A DNA stretch of 64,000 nt from Nectonema munidae (lineage: Eukaryota > Nematomorpha > Nectonematoida > Nectonematidae), in the NCBI GenBank assembly GCA_030549495.1, contig JAUIRK010000952.1:62001-126000 (forward strand), given 5' to 3'. This document shows positions 24,966-36,900 of the stretch, piece after piece. The stretch's first letter is position 1; each line of letters starts with the position of its first letter. The position numbers and the translations under genes are program-made. Under the pieces are notes generated by a model that had not been told where the DNA came from, did no database searches, and saw only the letters and a program-made list of their open reading frames with translations.

Positions 24966-27900
24966 TTAGAATGCTTTGGTAAATATTGTAGATATGCACC
25001 TGCTCTTGTTCATTGTCACAAAACAGGTTATGATGAGAAAGATTTTAAGGTATTTTCAATACGATTTTATCTTTTAGAAATTTTTATTGTTTTCTAGATT
25101 ATGGTAGTATTTAATTTTTTATAATCTTATTTAATGGCAGTATTTAACGGAGATAAACGTCGTTGTGTATACGAATATTTTTCCAAATGAAGCATTTTTC
25201 ATGTATCTTCTTTATAGACAAAATTCTTACATTTTTTTATAGAATTTATAAGAAAAAAATTACGCTGTAGATTTGTAATCAGTAATGTCATATCATATCA
25301 CATCACATTTGGCAGTGTAGCTTCTAGTAGAAAAGTTATTCATCACATAATGTGTGATTGAAGTTAAGAATAATAAAAGAAAACAAATTATGTTGCCGAT
25401 TTTTATAGACCATAAGCTTGCAAACTTACTGTAAGTAAAGCAACATCTACAAAATTGCAAAATTGTATTTACATTTTCGGTGAAATGGTTTTTCAACTAA
25501 ATATCCCTTCTGCCAAATGTCCTGTCAGATACGTTTATATATAAAATATTTACCTCTCAGACTTAAGTCTCTTCAGTAGGGTCCTATTGAGATCTCATCC
25601 GGCCTTACACCACAAAAAAATTCTAGATCCTTTTGCGTACATAACAAGTTTTGAAGAATTACTACTTGAATGATACAAAATATAGGTAAAAAAAATTTAA
25701 TGATATGTAACTTATTTATTGATACGAAAAATCCTGATCTTATTTGACTATAAAATTAATTTCGTTATCACTCAAACGGACAATATGAGTGCCGACGTAC
25801 ACGCAGACTAATCATACATCTCTTATAGTGCAATAAAAAAAAGTGTTTACTAAAGTGGAAATAATAGTGCAACCTTATGTTAATTTTCAAGCAAAAATCT
25901 TAAGTGTAAATAAAATATTCCTTGGTAAAGCTAACTAATTAAAGTAGATTAAAACATGGAATTATACAAATAGAAAACAATAAACATATTATCATGTTTG
26001 TACTTCTGATTTATTATCACTAATACATAAATACATATATATCTCTCTATTATAATACGGAAATATAGCTACTTTAAAGAGCGTTTTCTTGATTTTTCTT
26101 GTGAAAATCGTTCAATTATATTAGTTCAATTATAGCTGCCCTACTTTTCAAATTATCATTATTTGAAAATATAATGTATACCAGTAAAAGTTTAAAAATT
26201 AAGTAACCCTAAAACCAATACGATTACAATAAGACATTATAAAGAATAGTATTTTGTAGTGAAGATTTGTATAAAGAGCTAGAAGGAGAAATTAGAGTAT
26301 ATGGGATTGCAAAAGTAAGAGAAAGTGGTGAAGAAGAAATTGAAAACGTGGATATTCTAAAAGACAAAATGGGAAAATTTTTAGAAACAATTTTTAGATG
26401 TAAACAACATTTAATTCACATTTTTAGATCAAACCAGCGTGGCCGATTTAGTGTAAAAATGTACATTTTATGTCAAATTTGAAGGAATATTTTATTGGAT
26501 ATATTTTTCATGAATCAAAATTTTGATTGATATTTTCTAAAATGTAGGCATGATTATTGAAAAAATGAAAACTGTATATAATTATAAAATTTCAAAGGAG
26601 TATCTAACATAGACACTAAGTTATAAGATTAATTACAGATCATTTCAAAAATCTGTTGAAAAATTTTAATTTTTCTTTTTGTTTGACAGTTTTTGACATG
26701 AGGTGGTCGTTTAACTACCATGAAAGCGGTATCAAAAGATGCAGCTAGCGATTTTAGGAAAAGTCACGAAATTTGAAGGGATATCGTTCAGCCAATTTTA
26801 TACAAAACATTTTTATTTGAGAAGCGGGGTTAAACATCTTGGCTCTTTTATTGTAGAAAGTGTTGACTGTGAAAAAGAAGTTGAAAAGCAAGAATAAACT
26901 TATGTTGGAACGAGTGGAAAGAAGTCATACCAGTTATGAGTGATAAACAAATGTCAATTAAATTGAAGACTAAGATTTACACACCAAGTATATTAGACGT
27001 GTGATGACACATGTGTAGCTGAATGGTGGTGTTTGAGGAAAAAAATGAAATACTCCTTCCAACCATTGGAATGAGTATGTTTAGATGGATGTTAAGACAT
27101 AACAGCACCGATAAAGTTATAAGAAGAAAAAGTACCGGTAAAACTTGTTGTGTGCTAGGCGTGATTGAACAAATCAAGCTTCGCTGGTAATGCATGTCAT
27201 GAGAAAAAAAGATGAGCGATGCTTTGTGTAGAAAAATTGAATAATGTTTAGATAAAAATTGAAGTTGTGAATTAAAATCAAAGTGTGTGAAAGACGAATT
27301 CAGACATTCTATTCTAGAACGCTTATTTGATCGATTTCTTTGAAATGTGCGCTCGCTAAATACTTTATTAATCTTTATTTTTTTAGTGGGCGTGTGAAGC
27401 AAATATCAAGAAAGGATACAAATTTAGCAAATTAGATGTGTCCTGTGAAGGTTACGATTTTCCTCAAGATCCCTATATCCTAAAAGGCTCTTGCGGGGTA
27501 CGTTTACTCTTAGTTTTTTTTAGTAATACCCGATCATGCGTATATTTGAAAATTCACCTACAAGAAAATGGGTTATTTGGAGTTGTATTGATCTCTGCAT
27601 TTATATTGAAGCATTCAAAAAGAAGTTAGATTGGATGAAAAACATGCAAATAGTCTATAAAATTACTTCAGTTTCCTTTAATTTTATTTACAAGACAAGA
27701 CGTAGTCAGAACCACTCACAAATAGCTTAATGTTTACAACAGGGGCACACATCCCTAAAATGTATAAACTTTTTTCTATAATAAAAATTTTTTTTTTTAA
27801 TTTGTGTCTGAATCTCAACCGTAAAATAAGTAAAGTAATATGGAAAGTCTGCTCACAAGCCAAACGCGTCTTTTAATGATATAAAAGAGATATAAAATTG

Positions 27901-30900
27901 AAAAATTCCAAATTATTGGTAGAGGGAAAGGTTTTTTCACCCCTCACCCCCAGAGTTATTCTAAAAGCTTACACTAGTTATTTCAGTGAGCTTTATCATT
28001 TTTCGTTCTATTCTAGCACGTATATTAAGCTTGAAAAAAAGGCATCAACAGATGCTGAAAATTAGATTTGAAATCTTAAGTTTCGAATAAACACTATTCT
28101 TTTGTCCAATGTATTTTTTTTCTCATTTTCATATACGATGGGTATCTAATAGTTCTGAATAATTCTGTCACTTCCAGTAAAAGTTAAATGAATTTTACGC
28201 TTCGTGATTTGAGATTAATAAATATGTGTGTTTTTTTAGCGCTATTTTTTTTTTAAAAAAAAATTATTTTATTTTTGAAGTTGAAATTCAAGATCGAACC
28301 CATCTTTCAGTCTCACTCTTCGTTTGAAAATTCATGGTACAAGTAATCTTTTTTCCTATCGTTTTATGGAATGCATACATATGTTATATCGTGGTAAAAT
28401 TGAGAAACTGGTATACGTGCCAAACGTACCATTACAAATAGTGATTGACTATTTTCGCGTTACAAATGACGTTTACCATTTTGTATCGATACCTTTGGCA
28501 ATCGCATCAATGCAATCTTTCATTTCTTGGTAAATGCGATTTCTCTTGAACCCAAACTTCTGCTGCTGCTTGAAGAATTTCACACAATAGCACATGAATA
28601 TTAGTCTCTATGTAATCTATAACAAAAATGACCTGTTCTTATCCTTTAATACAGAGGAATGAATAGAAATGTGCTTATTGAATTACAAAAACCTTATGTG
28701 TGAACAATTTGCCGGATACATATGACATATGACATTTGTCCCAGTGCAAAGGATTATTAAGATTTTTATACATACGATTCCCTATCATTCCAGATTCTCT
28801 TTATTTGGAAAACATTTACAGATAAAAAATGAACTCTTAAAATTATCATTTCTCTTTATATATAAAATTGATTAGTTGCTTGCAACAACTTTGCAAAATT
28901 GGAATTGTTCACGCATTCAACGCAATTTGTAAAATTTAAATGATTAGAAGAAAACACTCCTTTGTCCTGGTTAGCTGATTTAATCACCTCGCGTCACTAA
29001 ACTAGGAAGATTATTATGATGATATAGGAAAGATGCTAACAATATTGCCTCGCATATATGAGATTTTAAGCGACCAGAAAGCACATTTTTGCTCATTGAG
29101 TCGAGTAACTTGTATATAACAGAAGTGATAAACATTAGAAGCCATCCATGTTACCCAAGAGGTAATTGAGACAGCTCGTTTTAAAGGAGAATTCACTAAG
29201 CTAAAAAATTTGCCTTATTCCACAACTCTTTGTAAGGCTGAAAAATTCACTAAAATTAAAGAATAAACTTTTTTTATTTTACGTTTAAATTTAGTTTGTG
29301 AAGGAGCAAAACCCACTTTATGAGTAGAAAGTATTTAGGAAAAAAATTTTTGACAAAAAAACCTTTGGAAAATATTGTTAGGATAAATTCAGTTTATGAA
29401 TCGTATTGTTTTGTCTTAGATAAAAAGGTTATAGGCAATAAATTGAAAATCTTTTTGAAGACAATGCAAGAAAGACGCCAAACTACAAATACAAACCAAT
29501 AGAACATTTTAGATAATAGATCAAACATTTTGCTTGCAGCACAAAGCAGAAATGTCTAAAATGCAGGAAACCTTTAAATGACTATCTAAAATTAACATTC
29601 ACAAATGACCTTGAAATATGGTACTTATTTTTCTTTATCTTTTCCCATTTTCTATTGGGTGGATGTTTTTAATTTTATTTCACCATTCTTGTACTTATGA
29701 TACATGTCAAATTTTGGAGATTTATTAAATTTGAAACAGGCTGATGTTGAATAATATAATTTTTTTTTACATAAATGGAGTTGCAGCTTCCATTTCAAAT
29801 ATGAAAAAATCATTCAATATGCTTACATTCATGAGTATGTAAAATATTGGAAATATTTAATGAAAAGAAAAAAAAGTCTTCATGTTATATTGGCATCACT
29901 TTTTCCAGCTAATCAGATGCTAGGTTTTTGCAGTGTTTATTTAAATAGTCTAAATAAATTGGCTCCATTCTAGCGCAAAAAGAATCCTATTCAATCCATA
30001 AATCAATATAAAATGGGTATCTTAATTTTATGGGTATTCTCTTTAAATCCCTTTTTAATATACCATGCGACCATTTCGCTAAAGTTTGCCTATCACTCTT
30101 ATAAAGAAACCTTAAATATGCGCAAAATTATTTCAATAAAGCGCTATTTTTATTAAATTTGCCAAAATACTTAAAAAACTACTTTATCCACTTTCCAATG
30201 AGAACTTGCAAAAAATTTTAAAGATATATTAACCGCTTAACGACCAGATGTGACATTACTAAAATAAAATTCTTTTATTCACAAAGCTTCATCTTTACAT
30301 TAAAAGCGAATGTATATTTATATCTGTGTCGCGATTAACATCTTTGATTTGGTAATCAAAATTATCAAAAAAATAATAGCAAAGATGTATACATTCTTTA
30401 TAGCAAATTTCTAATTAAAAAAAACTGCATGACTTTACTCCCCCAGTAAGGGCAAAACTCAAAGGTTGCAAGAAATATTAATGATAATTTCCGACTCCCA
30501 AATCCAATCCATAAGCAATCCAGATTAAAACTTATTGAAAAGAAAAGTTTAATTTAAATTCTTTAAGTTTTGCAAATATTTATATATAGGCAAGTTTTGT
30601 TTAACTTCTTTTCCTCATGTACTCAAACGAAAACATCTATTTTGGACAGAACTTTACTTATGTATGTCTAGTTTTTTTTGCGTCAATCGTGTATTAACCC
30701 ATTTACGGCCAATGTTCCTATTGTGGAACATAAGTAATTTCATCTTCGTCTGCCTTTTTCAATGACTTTGAATATAAATCGTCTGCGTTTTTTTTAGATA
30801 TCGTCTGCTTTGCTTGGCCTTAACCCATTTACGACCAATGTTCCTATTTTGGAACATAAGTAATTTCATCTTCGTCTGCTTTTTTCAATGACTTTGAATA

Positions 30901-33900
30901 TAAATCGTCTGCGTTTTTTTAGATATCGTCTGCTTTGCTTGGTCTTAAATGGGTTAATACAAATATATAGGAAAGTTTGTGTCAAGAATGCTAAAAAATG
31001 TATAAGTAAATTGTGTAAATAACTCAGCACTTGTCAACTATTATGCAAATTGAGGAAAACATTTGAATAGTCAAAATCAGCAGTAGAGTGGCGTAGTCGA
31101 TATAATAATATATATTTGAAAACATTCACACTCTCTCATATTCTCCTTTTTTCTAGGCCTCGAACATCAATAGGAAAAAACTCAACGTGGTTCACCTATG
31201 TAGTCCTTGCTGTGATTATATACGCTATCTTTCGTATCTTCTTTTCGAGAAGCGATGCTCTTTCTGGCAGTGCCTCAGCTGGCTCCGGTCCTGGCGGAGG
31301 AGGATATGGATCAGATTATAGAGGACATGATGCGCCACCTCCATATGGCTGGAATACCGATAATAATAGTAGTAGTAAGCTCACCTTTCGCCATGCAATA
31401 TTCTTTATTCGCATATATACCATTTTTAGTTCTATTTTGTTTTTTTGCGATTCTATTTTGTCCTTTTGCAATTCTAAGCAGTTCTTTTCTGTTAATTAAT
31501 TAATTAAGTTGTTTTGTGGCGTTCGCACCCATCCTTTCGGATATCGTGGCCCGCCCGGAATGCTGAGTCCAAGTCTAACTGGACTTTCCATCCCACTAAA
31601 CACCTATCGGCCCTTGTTACAAAAGAATAGCTATACCTTGTTATATATATTATTTTACAAGAATTTATGTGACAATATATAAATACAACTGAGTGAAAGA
31701 TACAATCCTAACGCGAACGCTCCCAATTTGGGAAACAAACTTATTGTCTAGTGATAGCTTGATTACTAACCACGTAGAATCGGGTCGCTAGAGCACTCCT
31801 AACCGTAAAAACCTTTGAATTCTTCAGAGGAAGAAAACCAGGGTAAAAAACCGGCATTTTCTGTTATGGTATTACTTTCATATATCGTCTTTCACCGTCT
31901 ATTATCCGCACTTTTTTCCCCAACGTCTATATCAAGTTTGAGCAGACCTACCAGCGGGCCTTATGAACGATAATGGAGGTTTCGTCGAACTGTTCATCAT
32001 TTGCGTGTCTTTCAATCTCGTTTGGAAGAAATTATTAAAAAAATTATCACATATTGACACACTTGATACCAGATATTCGTTCATTTTGAATATATATTTT
32101 TCAAAAAATATAACGAGTAGTGATTTATTTGCATAACCATTGATTTATTAAATTGACCCAAGAATTATCAAACGAAATTATAAACACATAAAACACAATT
32201 AATCAGGATTCAAAACCTAGAAAATCGTCTAAATTGGGTTCGTTGAACAGCTGACGGACTTGTTCAGTTGACATCCGATCTTCATGAGCGAAGTGAAGAT
32301 CATCTTCATCGTCGTCATCAAACTCTTCATCCTCGATGTCTTCCTGCTCTTCTTTGCGGGGCTTTTCATCCTCCCAGAGTATGTCGTCTTCAGTGCCGTC
32401 AAGTGCGTTGGAAATGCAGCAGCGTTTGAAGGATTTCACGATGATCTGTGGGTCTAGTTCTTTCCAACAGTCAACGATCCACTCGGTGATGGTCACTAGA
32501 TCAGGAGCATGTTGTCGTCCAGGTGGTGTGAACGTCTTGGTTCCATGCTGCATCCACTCTCCCTACTTGGTTTTCAACATCGATTTCATGTGACGACTAA
32601 CGCGGACATCTAGTGAGAGGGGTGGGTTGAGGATCTTTCGGCGGTTGATCATGTGGGTCTGGAACGCTGTTAACTTCTCTTCATAGTCTTCATGAAGCTT
32701 CTGGCTGATGTGAGTTTTACGTCTGATGGAAAGATCATGGCGATTCATGAAACGATAGCACCACATGGTAGATGCTTTGAATTCATTATGGTTCATGGAT
32801 TTGACGTACAGCTTAGCTTTCAATCGAATTTGTACAGTGTTCAATGCAATGCCTTGAGATCTGCAATCAGTTATCCACTCTAAGAGAGGATACGTGGATG
32901 CACGAGTTCTTTTGGTATGTTTAGATTTTTGCATCTTTTCAAGTTGAGGTTTGGATCGTTTCTACGGGCGCACATTACTCTCGTCAATGGTAAAGTATCT
33001 AGCTGCACTACGATTGCTGTGAGTCTCTGCATATTCAACAACTTTCAGCTTAAAAGCTGTGGTGTATGACGCTCTCTTGGAAGGCATTTTGTATGATATT
33101 ATCAGTAACTAAATCTGGATGACTGCTATGGGAAACTTGGAGGTATTTACACTAAAATTGGTCATGGAAGAATGAACATGTCGCATTTTTTCAATGTGTG
33201 GCTCTTATTAAACTGTTCCTTTCACAATCTGCAATAAAAATGATAAGATTTATTATTATAACTGGTGGCATTCAACATCAATTATCACATTAAAATACAA
33301 AATTTCTATCTTACCGCACATCAAACCATTCGATAGATGATCACTTGTCGGTGATCGAGCATTCTCTCTGTAACAGTCTGTAGAGTTGATCTGTGCTGAT
33401 GACTTGACCGACAAAATTTCTGATGACCTCGCCAAGAAAAGGGGTGGGATTAGAAAGAGATAATCAATTTTCTCTGGGAAATTAGCCGTAAAAAGGTGGT
33501 GCGGATAATAGACGGTATACCTGTAATTTTTAATTGAAAGAATAATAAAGTCTTTCAAAAAAAGGCATGGAGTTATCAGCCAAAAGTTTATTTCTACACT
33601 TTAAATATTGTTTTTAACGATATAAACGATCGTAAGTTTGGAAATAATGACTTTTTGATGTAAAAGAAGGAAGTTTAGATTTCTCAAATTCATAAAATGT
33701 GAAGCGTCTGAAACTAACTTTACACTTCCTTCAACACCTTGAAAATAAGAAGGGAGATTTGGGATTTTTGGCTTCTTTTTACTTTGAATCAATTCTTTTA
33801 TTTGATCATTTGGAACATTTTTCAATATTGGTGGTTCTACTAAAGGAGTAGAGGTTAGATTTATCAATTCACACCAAGTTTCAGCTTCCCAGTTTATTTT

Positions 33901-36900
33901 AGGAATTTTTTTCTCTACTTTAACCTGATCATTATTTTTAAAGTACAAAATTTCGAAAGATTTAAAAATATATTATTAAAAAACAAAAGTTTCCTCTTTC
34001 TAAGTTCTAAAATTTTATCAAGTCCAATACTCCTAATGCTGTTATCATCACTTTTGATCATTGAATAAATGAAATTTTCTGGAAGTAAACAAAAAGCATT
34101 TCTTTGTAAATTTTGTTGGAAGATGCGTATAACATCTTCATAAAGAAGACGTTTTAATTGATTAATAGTAGAAAAAAGAATTAATGGAGTGTCTTGAAGT
34201 TTCGAAGACACTTTTATCTTTACAATATAGTAGGGGTGCACCGGATAGCGACAATTATTTGATATTCGGCATGAAAGCCGGATAATTTTTATAACCGGTA
34301 GGATAAACCGGATAGTTACAAACAAATTATCATTAAATGTTTACTTTTAAAAAAGCACAAAACTAATAAGAGTAAGTTTTTAATGACAAAAAGTTTTCAA
34401 TTTGAGTTTATTTCAAAGAATTAACTAACAAATAAGACATGTCAAAAAAATTTCTTGCCATTGTGATGAACGAATAAAAGCATTTCTCCTTTTTCAGCCA
34501 AAAGTTTGATTCTTTTTCTTCAAAAATGTTTCCATATTCGGAAAAGAGTCTCTCTGAGTTGATGAAGCAGGTGTGCATAAGTGTTTGGCTATTAGATGCT
34601 TTAGCAAAGAAAATTTTTCTTCCTGCCTTCAATATTGCAAGGGACATTTTTTGCTTCCAACTCTCTGGCTGCCTCATCTTCAATATCATTTTTCGACACA
34701 TTTTTTATTGCGCTTGAATTTCCATTGGTTTCAGCAATTTCTTGGAAACAAGCCATGAAATCATCTTTGCTTTCATCCTTAAGTAACATTATGCTTGGAG
34801 AGTCGGGGCGAGCAGCTTCATCAAGAGTTTCCGTCTCCATATTCTTACTAGCAACGTTGTGATTTGAAAGTAGCTCTTTGGAAACTAATGTTTTCCCAAA
34901 TGTCTTGTCTTTAAGAAATTGGGCTTTAAATCGTGAATGAAACATTGTTGGCAGAACATATATCGGGTTCGTCATGAAGTTGAGATCTGAATCCGAATCA
35001 TTGAAAAATCTACTACGAAGAGAAGTCAAGAGTCTCTGTTTAGTTTCTTTGATGCCTTCTTTATCAGTGGCCTTTTCAAAGTATCTTCCCAGAGTGCTTA
35101 TATTGGGAATTACAGTTGAAAGAAGACATGACTCCGCAGTTACCAATACCGGCATATTATCCGGTCGGATATTTAGATCTACTATATTTATCCGGTATCC
35201 GCCGGATTGTAAATTGAGCTATCCGGTGCACCTCTACAACATAGTATACAAGTTTTTTTTAATTTTCACTCGGTGATAATTCTCTTGTATATATTGCAAG
35301 AGTCAACGACCTTGAATGGTTCACAGGACCTATTTTACAACCAAACCATCTTTCATTAACTTTTCCTAGTCGTATACCTCTGCTATACTCAAACAAAAGA
35401 CGTTGCTCATGGCTGAGATCGGTTAGTTCATTTTCTTGAAAAAACTCTTTATCCAGGGGAGATTCTGTTACTTCAAAATTTATTTGAGCCTGGTATTGTA
35501 TGTTTTCACAACACTTTTGAACCACTTCGCCCATATATTTTTTGGGCTAACTGTTGCGCCATCTAGATATTTGAAGAGAGCCTTGCATGGAAGTTCTGTT
35601 TGATGAATACTGCACCAATAGTGTGAAGAATGAAGAACATTTTTTCCTAAAAATTTTGCTTTTCCTAACATTTTTTCAAGTTTCACGATTAACCTTCGGA
35701 CTACGGACATATGGCATTTTACTCCAGGCTTTCAGTTAACAAGAAATAATAAAAAAAAATTTCATTATGCAAAAATTTTTACCAGCACGTAAATTTTTAT
35801 TGGAAAATAACCCATATTGAGTCACCGTTATTTTGTTCATATGTTTTGCAACTTTTTTGCAAGAATGAATATAAGATGAATAAGACCAAAATTTCTAAAA
35901 TATTTTCTAGATGGCGTTAAATTTTTTTTGGTCACTTATAAAAAATATTTTATATAGAATATTTCCTTATATTTTGGAAAAGATTTTCAATTTCCATAAT
36001 TTAACAATATGAATTAATTAGAAAATACAGGAAAATAGCAAAGTTTATTGAAGCAGCATAAAAAGTTACGATAAGCAGTGGGAGCAGGCAATATGTGAAT
36101 GTGTTTTGCAGATATAACGAGAACATCTTTTACATTTTCTCGTCGTTCTCACTTTTTTAGGAAGACAGACATAACAAAATCCTCTGTATGAACTTGAGAG
36201 GTGATCTTGGGATGAAAACCCATAAAAGTTTAGAAGAGACTTTACTTTCAAATTAATTTGAGGGGTTGAGGCTCTTATCATCATTGATTCAGTAGCCAAG
36301 CATAAAGCTAGTTTTTTTTTAAATGTTTTTCTACCGTGATTTATATTAGAAGAGCAGTTTTCGGAGGAATTGAACCTGGAGATAATATATGTGTTCAAGC
36401 ACGAAATATCGAGATAATTCGAAAAAACAGCTACTGTCCATCTTCTACACGGTTTATATGTTCTAAATTGTCGAACCATTCGATTTGCAACATCCACACT
36501 ACTTTTGTTTTTGTTGTATTCCAACAATGTCTCGGGTTTTCCATGTACAGAAGTAATTTCAACTTTGTTTCTATGCTGAGAAGAAAAGACATAGACAACT
36601 TTGAAATTTTTCTTGGAATGTTTTCGAGGAATGTAGGCAGAAAGTGAAGCTTCTTTACAATAAATTATGCGAGATTCACATTCTTGAAGTTTAAAACTTT
36701 TCAAATAACTTAGTTTTAATATATTAGGAATAAACTTTCTTGTAGATATTGCTGTACCACAAACAGTGTTTGACTATACAGTAAAACTTCTAATTAAAGG
36801 ACATTGATGGGATTGAAAAAAATGTCCGTATATGAGAAGTGTCCTTACTACAGAAATAAAAAAAAAATATAAAAACTAAAATCTTTATTTAAATTTTTCA

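Noticed and set aside
28324-28533. 69-codon frame considered as the missing SARAF exon
   Set aside because: No resemblance to the expected segment and phases do not fit.
32203-32553. Acidic 116-codon frame considered as a host gene
   Set aside because: It is the tail of the deleted Tigger transposase (ISNALDGTEDD) and lies within its inverted ends.
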